Assembly: GCA_027704905.1 (NCBI GenBank)
Contig: CM051005.1
Location: 31,847,005-31,911,004, forward strand
Source of the DNA: Muraenolepis orangiensis
Taxonomy: Eukaryota; Chordata; Actinopteri; Gadiformes; Muraenolepididae
DNA: 64,000 bases
Direction of reading: 5' to 3'
Made by a program: the position numbers and the translations under genes. A model generated the notes under the pieces. It saw nothing but the letters and a program-made list of their open reading frames with translations. It was not told where the DNA came from and did not search any database. Positions 21,514 to 35,940 of this stretch are shown here, piece by piece; within the stretch, counting starts at the first letter, position 1, and the number at the start of each line of letters is the position of its first letter.

Positions 21514-21560
<47 letters not shown>

Positions 21561-21650
21561 TGTGTGTGTATATATAGTGGTTTGTATAGTATAGCGTCTT
21601 GTCGTCAGCATGGTGCAATGCTTCTTGCATCGACATGGCTTCTTGCATCA
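21111..21650. other. No gene; microsatellite at 21523-21575
   Basis: Unassigned sequence with a (GT)n tract interrupted by AT. The open frame at 21230-21577 has no recognised domain. Confidence 0.55.
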
Positions 21651-23600
21651 GCATGTCAGAGAGGAGTGTAATATGTGGATATAAAAATATAGAACGCTGT
21701 CCCTTAAGGAACAGAGTGTTTACATACTGTTCCAGACGCCTTTCTGAAGCTGATTCACGTCATGCCCAGGTAGAGAAGGAGTGCCTGGCTGGGGTATGGG
21801 CCTGTGAGAAATGACCTGTGCGGCTTGGATCAGTTCAGCCATCATAAACCATTGGTGCCGCTTGTCAACCACAGGAGCCTAGACAGCGTCCCTGTGAGAC
21901 GCGCCTTCTGATGAGACTCATGAGGTACACACCTGTGGCAGAATATGGGTCTGGGAAAGCACTCGTCGTTTCTGATGCCCTGTGCCGGAGTCCACGGACC
22001 CACACAAGGTAGGAGAAGGACACACAAGACGAGTCGGCGTGCTACGTGGCCTCAGTGATACAGGGCATCCCAGCATCACCAACAAGAATGGACAACATCC
22101 GAATAGAAACTGCAGCTGACAGCGAGCAACGGTCAGTCATCAACCTCATAAGAAGAGGATGGCCTGAACACAGAGCAAGCGTCCCATTAAATGTCAGGGA
22201 GTACATACCAGTGAAAAATGAACTGTCTGATGGCTTGGTCGTACGAGGAAATAGGATTGTTGTTCCAAGGGCACTGAGAGAAGGGATTCTTCAGAGAATA
22301 CACAACGGACACCAAGGGCTCACAAAGTGCAGAGACAGAGCCAGCTGGTCAGATTGGTGGCCAGGGCTCTCAACAGACCTTAAGGACACTGTGATGTTGT
22401 GCCAGACTTGTCAGGAACAGAAGCGGGCCCAACAAAAGGAGCCGCTCATCTCCGCCACACTGCCTGATCGGCCTTGGGAAAGGATTGCCCTCAACCTCTG
22501 TGAACACAAAAGCTATCTAGTGTTCTTAGATTACTATTCCCGGTTCCTGGAGATACTACACCTGCCATTTACAACCAGCACTCAGGTTATTCAAAGACTG
22601 AAAATAACCTTTGCTAGGTTTGGGATCACGGATGAGGTGGTGAGCGACAATGGACCTCAATTCTCTACTGCAGAATTCAAAGAGCTGGCAAGATGGTTAG
22701 ACTTCAGACGCATCAAGTCCCCACCATCCTCAGGGGAACGGTCATGAGAAGAGAGCAGTACAAACTGCCAAGAGAATCCTCCAGCAGGACGACCCACTAA
22801 TGGCTCTCATGTGCTACAGAGCCACTCCATGTACCACTACAGGGGTCAGTCCAGCAGAGCTACTGATGGGGAGGAAGATCAGAACAACACTCCCTACACT
22901 GGTGAAGAATCTTCCACCCAAGTGGCCCACATGCTGGTGAGAAGGCCAAACAAGCCTACTACTAGAACCGCCACCATCGGGCCAGACCTCTGCCACCTCA
23001 ACAGCGAGGAGACATAGTCCACACCAAACTGGATCAGGAAAAGGCTTGGATGACACCAGCAGGTGTTTCAAAGGAGGAGTGTGCTACCCCAGAGTCATAC
23101 CTCATCATCACAGGGAGGAACTGTCTCCATCTCCTGACAGTACCAACGCCACGTCCTGCCCAAACAGATTACCTGCAGCCGCTAGGAGTACTGGGGTGGT
23201 TTCCCAGTCTGCAAGTGTTACCGCTGCAGCAACTGTCAACAAACACCAGGACTGGTTCAGACCAGGTCTGGTCTGGTCAGTAAGCCAGTTTTTAGACAAT
23301 ATAGTAAGTAAAATAAAGTGATACCGCTGCTGCAAATATTTGTTATGGGAACTTTAAGTTTAGGAAGTATTCTTTGTTTACAGCATGTATGTAAAGTAGG
23401 TACTATAACTGCTAATGTAAATAATGCTTACAGGATATTTTAAGTTAAAGGTAAAGTATTTACTTCAGTCTACGTTAAGACATACACGTCACTTACGGCA
23501 AGCCTTCCTGCATTGAACGAAGCACGAGTTCTACCGGTTTGTATGAAGTTGCATAAAAATAAAGACAGCGAGCAGAAACCTCAGAGTGATCATTTTACTA
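21650..23600 (+). mobile_element. Ty3/Gypsy element 2, 3' half (RNase H, integrase)
   Basis: 5'-truncated pol remnant. RNase H piece at about 21720-21811 (YCSRRLSEADSRHAQVEKE, the usual region next to the active site). An intact 233-codon frame at 22046-22744 carries the integrase: VVPRALREGILQRIHNGHQG and CQTCQEQKRAQ form the H2C2 zinc finger, VFLDYYSRFLEI carries the first catalytic Asp region, and DEVVSDNGPQFSTAEF the second Asp. A frameshift near 22740 precedes the Glu region. Tail fragments run to about 23290, and an AATAAA at about 23557 may mark an LTR, but I found no LTR pair. Confidence 0.8.
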
Positions 23601-23960
23601 CAAGGAGAAAGTCATGGTGGATCTGGTACATGATGGTTTGAGTTCAGTGGTAGGAACTCACTAGCCGACATGACGTTGCGGGTGCGGGTATCACCTCGCT
23701 GTGGAGATCTATAACATTAGTTTGGTCGTAAAAGTAGTGTTTTATTACTACTAGCTTACGGAGAACGTCCCGTTTTGTCTGAGATTGTCCCAGTTTGTCC
23801 AGGATTGCCCCGATTACAAGCTGGGTGTCCCGAATCCTGACAGAGATATGTAAAACACAAAAATGGTTTTCAACCTTCACTTCCAAATTTTTAAATGGTT
23901 TTGTCCCCACAATTTAAATAATAATATTATTATTAATACTACAACAGCCCTACCGCAATT
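23601..23960. other. No gene seen
   Basis: Unassigned, mostly AT-rich. A minus-strand open frame of 88 codons (23644-23910) has no recognised domain. Confidence 0.5.
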
Positions 23961-23964
23961 GAAA

Positions 23965-24465
23965 ATCACTGTACGGAGGAACGTCCTCCCAAGCTCCTCA
24001 TTGAAGTCCATTCTAAACTCCCGGACCCGAGTGGCCGGTGAGTCCTGGTTTAACATGAGTGTGTACGGCGCTAAGGGAGGACCATCCTTAAATGGACATT
24101 TATATAGCGCTTTTCTAACCAGTGGTTTCTCAAAGCGCTTTACAAGTCATGCCTCACATTCACCCATTCATACACACATTCAACCACCAACGGAGGAGTC
24201 AGCCATCAAGGAGACAGCCAGCAGGTCAGGAGCAGTAAGGGTTCAAGGACAACTGGACAGCTTTTGCTAGGAGGAGGCGGCGGGGATCGAACCAGCAACC
24301 TTCCGGTTGTGAGGCGACCGCTCTACCTCCTGAGCTATACTGCCGCCGAGCTATCCTCCCTGAGGGCGGGTCTGTGAACCAATCAGCAGAGCTCACTGCA
24401 CTAGCGAATACCCAATCAGAGATTTGGGGGGCGGGTTTTCATCATGGAAGGATCTATCTTGTGTC
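23965..24465 (-). mobile_element. MITE-like element interrupted by a SINE
   Basis: Read on the minus strand it has the same blocks as 14155-14345: GATAGATCCTTCCATGATG, AACCCGCCCCCC, CTCGGGTCCGGGAG, TGGACTTCAATGAGGAG and GGAGGACGTTCCTCCG. The SINE-like repeat at 24092-24352 sits inside it. Confidence 0.55.
24092..24352 (-). mobile_element. Dispersed fish SINE-like repeat, copy 2
   Basis: Second copy of the repeat at 17878-18150, with the same block order. Its minus-strand tRNA-like end contains GGTTCGATCCCC, a full B-box match. Confidence 0.75.
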
Positions 24466-24579
24466 GTTCATTAATCCACGTTCATTAATCCACGTTGGTC
24501 TACATTTGAATATTTCAGAAGCTTTTGAGTTCCGCCTCAAAGCGTTCCAGGTGCATGACGCCAAACGTAAACAGTAAGC

Positions 24580-25600
24580 ATGGCTGACTGTGACAAGGTG
24601 GTGTTGCTTTGCTTGCTATTAGACAATTGACGTGATTTACATGCATTACTGGTTTTACTATAAGATAGTATGTCTTATTTTAATTAAATAGTGGTAAATA
24701 TACTTAACACAAAAAACGCTTCTCCCTCAAATAGCAAACTAGCAACTGTGCATACAACTTCTATTCAGATTGTTCTGATATTAATCATTAATGGAGTAAT
24801 CTCTAAAATGCTCAACATTCTTTCCCCTCAGATCACAATCTGTTTAAATTATGTTTGGCTATTCTGCTAAAATGACCCACTAACACACTGTCAACATTGA
24901 TAGTGACCCTATCTTTATAGCAGGCCTATAATGTCATGTGAAGAACACAACTGTCATTCCCACCAGCCACCAGGCTATGCATTATGGAGTTCTGTGGTCA
25001 GACCATCTCTTGAACATGTAAGAAGAACAGCTTCAATGGCACCAATGGACAACTAGATCTCAAAAAGACACCAATATGAATTATAGCAAGCTGTAATCAG
25101 TGCCTTCTCCCAGAGAAAATGAACATTTAAAATAAGATATTATCTTTGTCTATTTCTCCTACAAAACTGAGCTTAATTAAAGATCAGTATGAGATTTGGA
25201 CCATTTTCTTAAACAAAAAAAGCTTCTAAGAAACTAAGAACTTCTTCCTGTCTCCCAATTCAAGATCAATGATTTATGTCACTGCACTGATCTTTATTTA
25301 GTCTGAAATTACCAGCTCTTGAGATAGCAGTAAGATCCAAATGAAAACTTGATTGGCTTTAACATTTATCAAACTGGTCTTAGATTGATCTATGATTTAG
25401 CTCCTTACTTCTCCTAAGGTTTAGGATCCCAGGTCAGACTTCAGTCATCTCAAAATAAGAGCAGATTTATTTGATTTAAGACAAAGAAGAGACGGTTATA
25501 AGCAGCTCAGTCTTCCTCTGTTATAGCTAACTAGATACACTAACTGTCCTTATGCTGCTTCAGATGTGTCTGGGTTTAACATGCCCTCATATGACCTCAC
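24580..25600. other. No gene seen
   Basis: AT-rich unique-looking DNA with no ORF of note, no TIR or LTR pair and no tandem repeat. Confidence 0.6.
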
Positions 25601-25609
25601 TAACATCCC

Positions 25610-25965
25610 CATCCTCCACCAAACTACACCAAGCTCCTCCACCAAACTACACCAAGCTACACCACCAAACTACAACAACATACACCACCAAACTACAACA
25701 AGCTACACCACCAAACTACAACAAGCTACACCACCAAACTACACCAAGCCCCACCACCAAACTACAACAAGCTACACCACCAAACTATACCAAGCTCCTC
25801 CACCAAACTACACCAAGCTACACCACCAAACTACACCAAGCTACACCACCAAACTACACCAAGCTCCACCACCAAACTACACCAAGCTCCTCCACCAAAC
25901 TACACCAAGCTACACCACCAAACTACACCAAGCTACACCACCAAACTCCACCAAGCTTCACCCAG
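25610..25965. repeat. 20-bp minisatellite
   Basis: About 18 copies of CACCAAACTACACCAAGCTA and close variants (CTCC for TACA, CAACAAGC for CACCAAGC). Two overlapping long plus-strand frames (THQ-rich, TKLHQ) are artefacts of the lack of stop codons in the unit. Confidence 0.93.
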
Positions 25966-26037
25966 AGCACCTTCCTTCCTCCACTTCTTTAACAACCACC
26001 AGCCTCCACTGATCTATAAAACATCAACGTCTGACCG

Positions 26038-26106
26038 GTGGAGCTGGCTGATAGCTGGCTGACAGCTGGCTGACAGCTGGCTGATAGCTGGCTGACAGCT
26101 GGCTGT
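26038..26106. repeat. Short tandem GCTGGCTGAYA repeat
   Basis: Six copies of an 11-bp unit AGCTGGCTGAC/T just upstream of the LINE. Confidence 0.85.
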
Positions 26107-26149
26107 TACCATGGAAATGTTTACGTCACCCGCGGTAAACAAGGCGAGG

Positions 26150-28955
26150 TGGAGGTCTAGCCGTGGTGTTTAAAAGCACATTCAACTGCCGCATTCTCAA
26201 GTGTGATTATTTCTCCAGCTTTGAGGTACAGCTGATCATGTGTGACTTGGACACTCCTCTCCTAATCGTTCTTGTCTACCGTCCGCCAAGTAGTAAGAAC
26301 TTTATTTCACAATTCTCTGACTTTCTCTCCAATACTGTGTCGAATCATGACAGAATTTTGATTGTTGGTGATTTTAACATTCATGTATGCTGCCCGTCAA
26401 AGCCTATGGTGTCGGACTTTCTACACCTGATCGACTCGTTTGGTCTTGCTCAGCATGTCACTGACTCTACCCACAGACTAGGCCATACACTAGACCTAGT
26501 GCTAACATCTGGTTTCCCAGTGTCTAATGTAAACACATTGAATGCATGCTCCTCTGATCATCTTGCTGTTGTGTTTACCCTGTCTCTGTCACTCCCCTCA
26601 CCCGCATCCCCTCCCCCTGTATGTCTCTCTCGTAACATTAACACCTCGACTGCCAGTAAGTTCTCCTCTGCCTTCCTAGTTGCCCCTAACATCTCCACTA
26701 TTGTAGCCCCTCCCTCCCACCTTAACACTGAAGAACTTACCTCCCTGTTCAACTCCGCCTGCCTCTCTGCCCTAGACTCTGTGGCCCCTCTTAGAAAGAA
26801 AAAGCCTAAGCCTAAAGGACAACCCTGGCTCAATGATAACACCAGAGCCCAGAGAAAAGAGTATAGGAAGGCGGAGCGAAAGTGGAAACATGATAGACTG
26901 CATGTTTCACTTGAAATGCTCAGAGACAGCCGTATTAATTATCAGGCTGCGGTTAAGGCGTCGAGAGTCACATACTTCTCCGGCCTCATCAACAGCTCTC
27001 ACAACCCCAGGACCCTGTTCACTACCATCAACTCTCTCATTAACCCCCCCCGTAGCACCCACCTGGATGTGTCCCCAACTAAGTGTGAGGAATTTTTAGT
27101 TTTTTTCACCACCAAAGTTGAGGACATCAGGAGGAACATCTCACCACCCACACGTAACCTAGCTCTCACTCTGGCCTGTTCATCCAACCTGCCCTGTTTT
27201 CAGCCCATCACTCTACCCACCCTCACAGAGATAGTTTCCTCTATGAAACCCGCTACCTGCCCCCTTGATACTGTCCCCACTGCTCTCCTGAAGCAGGTAT
27301 TTCACACAGTTGGTCCCAGCATCCTCTCCATTATTAACAGCTCCCTGGCAACTGGTACCGTCCCAACCTGCTTTAAACATGCAGTGGTACAGCCCCTTTT
27401 GAAAAAACCCAACCTAGACCCCACTCAGCTCATTAACAACAGGCCAATTTCCAAACTCCCGTTTCTTTCAAAATTAGCTGAAAAGGTCGTTCTGCGCCAA
27501 CTGTCTGCCTACCTGCAACAGAACGACATCCTAGAGATATTTCAGTCAGGGTTTAGAACTGGACATAGCACAGAATCTGCCCTCCTCAAAGTGTCCAATG
27601 ACCTACTCCTTGCTGCTGACAACCGTGACTGCTCTGTCCTGATCCTGCTTGATCTTAGCGCAGCATTCGACACTGTAGATCACATGATCTTGTTAGACCG
27701 TCTCCAACATGGAGTAGGTGTCAGTGGCACTGCTTTAGCCTGGTTATCCTCATATCTCACCAATAGAAGTTTTTCAGTCAACATCGGCAGTTCCTCCTCC
27801 TCCTCCGCCCCCCTCTCCTGTGGTGTCCCCCAAGGGTCCATCCTTGGCCCCATTCTATTCTCCCTTTACATGCTACCCCTTGGTGTTATCATTCGGAAGT
27901 ACAACATTTCTTTTCATTGCTACGCCGATGATACACAACTTTATATTTCCCTGAAACCCAATGACCGGTCCAAACTAGACAGTCTTATGTCCTGCCTAGA
28001 GGACATTAAATGTTGGATGGCACAAAACTTCCTCCAACTCAATGAAAACAAAAGTGAAATAATCCTATTTGGCCCCCCAGATTCTGTCACTTCCCTCACC
28101 AACAGTTTAGGCAACCTGTCCACCCTTGTCAAGCCCTATGTCAAGAACCTAGGGGTGATTTTTGACTCACAATTCAAATTTGACAGACAAGTGAATGCAG
28201 TAGTGAAGTCATGTTTTTTTCAAATTCGCATCATTGCCAGGCTCAAACCCCTTCTCTCCCCCGCAGACCTTCAAAAGATTATCCACGCTTTTGTTTCATC
28301 CCGCTTAGATTACTGTAACTCCCTCTATATCGGCATCAGCCAGTCATCTCTATCCCGCCTACAACTGGTTCAGAATGCTGCCGCGAGACTACTGACCGGA
28401 ACTCGTAGGAGAGACCATATCACCCCTGTCCTTGCCTCCCTTCACTGGCTTCCAGTCCGCCAAAGAATAGACTTTAAGGTTCTGTTGTTCGTGTTTAAAG
28501 CCCTGAATGGACTGGCCCCCTCCTACATCTCAGACCTCCTTTCCCCCTACTCCAACATCAGGTCCCTCAGGTCAGTTGATCAGAGGCTCCTGACGGTCCG
28601 GGGGTCTAATCTTAAGCTCAAGGGGGGCCGTGCCTTTGCTGTCGCAGCCCCTAACCTGTGGAACAGCATCCCCACCTCCATTAGGCTTGCCCCCTCGACT
28701 GAAACCTTTAAGTCTAGGCTCAAAACACACCTCTACTCCTTAGCGTTCCCCGATTCACCCTGACTTGTGCCCTGTTTCCCTGATTTGTCCCCCTGTTTAA
28801 CTGTGTGTTTCCAACTGTATTTTGTCTAAATGTGTAATGCTGTTTGTTTAGTGTTTGTTTTGATTCACTCTGTACAGCACTCTGGTTGACGTGTGTCATG
28901 TTTAGATGTGCTATATAAATAAATCTGATTGATTGATTGAAACATTTACACAAAG
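26150..28955 (+). mobile_element. L2/CR1-type LINE, 5'-truncated, nearly intact ORF2
   Basis: Non-LTR retrotransposon that begins inside the endonuclease domain (GGLAVVFKS frame from about 26152) and runs uninterrupted to the stop at 28761. The 3' UTR is about 190 nt and ends in ATAAATAAATC and (TGAT)n, the short tandem tail typical of L2-like elements. ORF1 and the endonuclease N-terminus are missing, as expected from incomplete reverse transcription. Target-site duplications were not resolved. Confidence 0.93.
26163..28763 (+). CDS. LINE ORF2: endonuclease (partial) and reverse transcriptase
   Basis: 866 codons without a stop or frameshift. Residues ~1-140 are the C-terminal two thirds of an AP-type endonuclease that nicks target DNA: VYRPPSS near 42, GDFNIHV near 68 and SDHLAV near 130. 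Residues ~420-690 form the reverse transcriptase: NRPISKLPFLSKLAEK, SGFRTGHSTESAL, LLDLSAAFDTVDH (about 500), CGVPQGSILGP, and CYADDTQLY (about 586) with the two catalytic Asp. The C-terminal NAAARLLTGTRRRDHITPVL and LHWLPVRQRI blocks are complete and the frame ends LKTHLYSLAF. The listed start is only the first Met, since the true protein began upstream. This is the youngest-looking LINE of the window. Confidence 0.93.
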   Translation: MVFKSTFNCRILKCDYFSSFEVQLIMCDLDTPLLIVLVYRPPSSKNFISQFSDFLSNTVSNHDRILIVGDFNIHVCCPSKPMVSDFLHLIDSFGLAQHVTDSTHRLGHTLDLVLTSGFPVSNVNTLNACSSDHLAVVFTLSLSLPSPASPPPVCLSRNINTSTASKFSSAFLVAPNISTIVAPPSHLNTEELTSLFNSACLSALDSVAPLRKKKPKPKGQPWLNDNTRAQRKEYRKAERKWKHDRLHVSLEMLRDSRINYQAAVKASRVTYFSGLINSSHNPRTLFTTINSLINPPRSTHLDVSPTKCEEFLVFFTTKVEDIRRNISPPTRNLALTLACSSNLPCFQPITLPTLTEIVSSMKPATCPLDTVPTALLKQVFHTVGPSILSIINSSLATGTVPTCFKHAVVQPLLKKPNLDPTQLINNRPISKLPFLSKLAEKVVLRQLSAYLQQNDILEIFQSGFRTGHSTESALLKVSNDLLLAADNRDCSVLILLDLSAAFDTVDHMILLDRLQHGVGVSGTALAWLSSYLTNRSFSVNIGSSSSSSAPLSCGVPQGSILGPILFSLYMLPLGVIIRKYNISFHCYADDTQLYISLKPNDRSKLDSLMSCLEDIKCWMAQNFLQLNENKSEIILFGPPDSVTSLTNSLGNLSTLVKPYVKNLGVIFDSQFKFDRQVNAVVKSCFFQIRIIARLKPLLSPADLQKIIHAFVSSRLDYCNSLYIGISQSSLSRLQLVQNAAARLLTGTRRRDHITPVLASLHWLPVRQRIDFKVLLFVFKALNGLAPSYISDLLSPYSNIRSLRSVDQRLLTVRGSNLKLKGGRAFAVAAPNLWNSIPTSIRLAPSTETFKSRLKTHLYSLAFPDSP

Positions 28956-29220
28956 TCTCTAACTGTCTGTGGCTGAAAAGAGGAACCGGAAGCCGGGAGG
29001 TGTGTGCGTGGGTGCGTGCGTGATAGAGAGCGACAAACCTAGTTGGTTGTTGCTTGTTAGTAAAGTAGACTTCTGTGTATGAGGGGGAGGTCTGTATTTG
29101 GGTTGTCCGCTGCTGGGTGAAGGTATTATATACAGTATATATAAAAAAACTTTATTCTATTTTTTTTTTTTATTTCTTTTAATTGGTTTTTATGATTTTT
29201 TGAAAAAGAACAACAATGAC
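28956..29220. other. Short flank, no gene
   Basis: Sequence between the LINE tail and the 27-bp array, with a T-run at about 29160-29175. Confidence 0.5.
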
Positions 29221-30092
29221 CCTGACAGCCTAAACAGAGAGGTGTTAAGAGACAGCCTAAACAGAGAGGTGTTAAGAGACAGCCTAAACAGAGAGGTGTT
29301 AAGAGACAGCCTAAACAGAGAGGTGTTAAGAGACAGCCTAAACAGAGAGGTGTTAAGAGACAGCCTAAACAGAGAGGTGTTAAGAGACAGCCTAAACAGA
29401 GAGGTGTTAAGAGACAGCCTAAACAGAGAGGTGTTAAGAGACAGCCTAAACAGAGAGGTGTTAAGAGACAGCCTAAACAGAGAGGTGTTAAGAGACAGCC
29501 TAAACAGAGAGGTGTTAAGAGACAGCCTAAACAGAGAGGTGTTAAGAGACAGCCTAAACAGAGAGGTGTTAAGAGACAGCCTAAACAGAGAGGTGTTAAG
29601 AGACAGCCTAAACAGAGAGGTGTTAAGAGACAGCCTAAACAGAGAGGTGTTAAGAGACAGCCTAAACAGAGAGGTGTTAAGAGACAGCCTAAACAGAGAG
29701 GTGTTAAGAGACAGCCTAAACAGAGAGGTGTTAAGAGACAGCCTAAACAGAGAGGTGTTAAGAGACAGCCTAAACAGAGAGGTGTTAAGAGACAGCCTAA
29801 ACAGAGAGGTGTTAAGAGACAGCCTAAACAGAGAGGTGTTAAGAGACAGCCTAAACAGAGAGGTGTTAAGAGACAGCCTAAACAGAGAGGTGTTAAGAGA
29901 CAGCCTAAACAGAGAGGTGTTAAGAGACAGCCTAAACAGAGAGGTGTTAAGAGACAGCCTAAACAGAGAGGTGTTAAGAGACAGCCTAAACAGAGAGGTG
30001 TTAAGAGACAGCCTAAACAGAGAGGTGTTAAGAGACAGCCTAAACAGAGAGGTGTTAAGAGACAGCCTAAACAGAGAGGTGTTAAGAGACAG
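29221..30092. repeat. 27-bp minisatellite, about 32 near-identical copies
   Basis: Unit AGCCTAAACAGAGAGGTGTT plus AAGAGAC, repeated about 32 times with no change that I can see. Because 27 is divisible by 3 and the unit has no stop in several frames, one plus-strand frame (DSLNREVLR repeated) and two minus-strand frames stay open for ~330 codons each; these are artefacts. The uniformity suggests very recent expansion or homogenisation. Confidence 0.97.
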
Positions 30093-30189
30093 CCCAGTGG
30101 TATGAGGACATACAACAAGGAGGTGAGCCGGTGTGGGCTGGCAGCTCCTAGCCAGCATCACCTCCCCTTCCCCCCGCAACCCCTAACAG

Positions 30190-31130
30190 GTAGGGATGGA
30201 AAGATGTCACGCAAAGTAAGAAATACAAATACAAAAACAAGACATAAACCAACAGCTTAAATAAAAAAAGACATAAGCTAGACAAACAGAAAACAAACTA
30301 AACAAATTAAACAAGAAGGGATGGGGGAGGGGGAAGGGGGGCATCTAATTATCTTCTGAGTGAATGGCGGTCCTATCTAAATAATCAGCAAAGGGCCTCC
30401 AGGTCTTCTCGAAGGAATCCTTGGGGTCCCCAAGTGAGAACCTGATCTTTTCGAGTTTAATGTGATTTAGGATCTCCTTGAGCCAGCTATTGTGTGAGGG
30501 GGGAGAGCATGCTTCCACTTAAATAAAATCAGTCTCCTGGCAAGTAAGGTTGTGTAGGCTAAGACACGCCGCTTTGTTGGTGGGATTCCAAATAAAGGCG
30601 TGAGAGGATGGGGGCTGAGGCTCAGGCCCAGCACTATCCCCAGTGGGTTAAAGATTGGACCCCAGAAGCCGGATAAGGTCGGGCAGGACCAGAACATATG
30701 AGTGTGGTTAGTGGGTGACTGTTTGCACCTGTTACAGGTGTCGCCGGTGCCCGAGTATATTTTTGCCAGTCGAGCATTCGTGTAGTGTACTCTGAAAATA
30801 ACCTTGCACTGCAGCAAGCCATGTCTAGCACACATGGATGCCGAGTGGACTAGTTTTTGAATTTGGTCCCACTGGTTGTCTAGTATTGTCTAGTATTGGC
30901 CCCCCTATCTCTTGCTCCCATGTCTGTTTCAGCTGGGCCGCCGGGTCCGGTGTAAGGGAGTCGATGGAGTCGATGGAGATGGAGATGGAGTGTTTCTGAG
31001 CGGGGTCTAGGGCGGGTAGAGCATCGGTTGGAGACCCGGTGGGTGATTAGGGAAGTGAGGGTCCTGAGGTTTAATGAAGTGTCTAACTTGAAGAAAACGA
31101 AAAAAGTGAGATGTGGGCCGGTCAAACCTA
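30190..31130 (-). mobile_element. L1-type LINE ORF2 3' end
   Basis: The minus strand encodes the C-terminal part of an L1-clade ORF2: SASMCARHGLLQCKVIFRVH, ARLAKIYSGTGDTCNRCKQS and THMFWSCPTLSGFWGPIF (30467-30835). The CxxC...HxxxxxC pattern is the Cys-rich motif at the end of L1 ORF2. Upstream (30880-31125) lies a degraded preceding segment in another frame. The reverse transcriptase core is not present. The 3' side runs into A/T-rich sequence at about 30220-30310. Confidence 0.85.
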
Positions 31131-31253
31131 GAGGAGATATATTTATTTTTAATCAATTATTATTCATGCCTAAAGGGGAGGTATCCAGGAGGGCAGGGAA
31201 TGGGAGTAAGAGAAGGCAGGATGGGTGTTTGGGTTCTGTACTTTGTACATAAT

Positions 31254-31299
31254 ATCAAATACATTTCATATTATGTACTTAATATGAAATGTGTTTGAT
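31254..31299. repeat. 46-bp inverted repeat (hairpin)
   Basis: ATCAAATACATTTCATATT and AATATGAAATGTGTTTGAT are arms of 19 bp with one mismatch around a short loop. It may be a tiny MITE or a snap-back remnant. It lies about 190 bp beyond the stop codon of the SLAM-like gene. Confidence 0.85.
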
Positions 31300-31484
31300 G
31301 AAATCGAGTGTATCTGCACCCCATTGGTTAACAAAAAAAACACATAAATAAATAAATGAATAAGTAGACATTTATCAAAAGGAGTAGCTGAAAGTAAAAA
31401 GACAAGAAGCTCCAAACATCCAAAGCACAAACCTGACATTCATCTTGCCCAAGCCAGGTAGAAGGGGATTGAACCGGCAACCTT

Positions 31485-34733
<3,249 letters not shown>

Positions 34734-34739
34734 GTTCTG

Positions 34740-35012
34740 TAACGCGTTCTGGTCTGACTGAAGAGGAAGATAAACAGTTAGTGTTTTGTTCAGTGGTTCT
34801 CATCCCCTGGTGGTGTCACGGGACATCACCTCACAAGGGTCGCCAAATGGGTCTGGGAAATGTTTAATGTTAAACAAAATCATCATATTAATAATCAGAA
34901 TATTAATAGATTGTTTATGAATATTTACCTTCCCGTGTGTCTTCAGGTGAAACATGTGATGTCTGAATATATCAGCAGACACGTAGTCAGGTTCTGAACC
35001 CCGCCCCCTAAT

Positions 35013-35044
<32 letters not shown>

Positions 35045-35242
35045 CACACTAAACTCCTCCATGTTGGTTCTTCAGTTCAAACCAGTACGTCTCATCTGTT
35101 CCGTGGTGATTATTAAAGCGTTAATGTGAAGCAGCACTACGACATAAAACACATCGTTTGAGCAATCATACGCCCCCAAAATAACATAAACGATCTAGGA
35201 GCCAAATATGATCCATCCAATTGTTTTTGAAAAAATTAAAAT
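34740..35242. other. Upstream region of the SLAM-like gene
   Basis: Probable promoter side. A CAGTGGTTCTCATCCCC block with GTCACGGGACATCACCT (34790-34860) looks like a hAT-Charlie-type MITE remnant and is shared with 14645-14720, so it predates the duplication. A (CA)n tract lies at 35010-35050. No TATA box can be assigned with confidence. Confidence 0.5.
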
Positions 35243-35471
35243 TACCGTATTGACCCGAATATAAGACGGGTTTTTTTTCCAAGAAAAAAATCTGAAAAAG
35301 AGGGGTCGTTTTATAATCGGGGTTTAGACTTTTCGATGTACCGTAATTGCACATGTAATTGCACAACAACAGATCGCGCCAAACGAGTGTTCCGAGACAC
35401 CGCGCGACACTTAAAGTAACTCAAAGTCTTAAAGTAACAGTACATAAAAACAGTTACCTGGAGAGATAGAA

Positions 35472-35807
35472 ATGGAGAGACACAGCGACCAACTTGAAAA
35501 AAGTGGCTCAAAAGTAGGGCAAGTTAATAAACAGGAGAGACGAATTTACGATGCCAATTTTAAGATAATGGTGATAAACGAAGCAGAGACATCAAACACC
35601 TGTCATTGCGACGCAGGACAAGCCCAGCGCCTGCCCTCAGACTCCAGAGAGAAGCTACTGTCTTATCAGCGATATGTGATCAAGTTAAGGAAGAAGCACT
35701 CATACCCCCTTGATCAGATGGGCAATGCTGATCAAACGCCTGTGTATTTTGACATGCCAACATCTGTCACTGTGGATAAGAAAGGCAACAAATCAGTGAT
35801 CTACTGA
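35472..35807 (+). pseudogene. Pogo-type transposase, N-terminal fragment
   Basis: 111 residues: basic start MERHSDQLEKSGSKVG, then LPSDSREKLLSYQRYVIKLR, a typical pogo/Tigger segment, and MGNADQTPVYFDMPTSVTVD with the probable first DDE aspartate. It stops before the second Asp, so it cannot be catalytic. It might act as a DNA-binding fragment, but nothing shows expression. Confidence 0.8.
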
Positions 35808-35940
35808 TCTACTGGAAACGAGAAGAGCCGAGTAACGGTCATGTTAACGCGCCTCGCAGATGGGACTGTCCAGTGGCGGCTCGTCCATAGGGGCGCAGGG
35901 GCGCCGCCCCACCTGGTTGAGAGAGGAAAAAAAAAAAAGG

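Noticed and set aside
25552..26012. Threonine/histidine/glutamine-rich repeat proteins of 146-148 codons
   Set aside because: Overlapping frames of a 20-bp minisatellite.
29098..30118. Three ~330-codon frames (DSLNREVLR repeats and minus-strand frames)
   Set aside because: A 27-bp unit without stops opens several frames at once; no promoter, splice or domain evidence.
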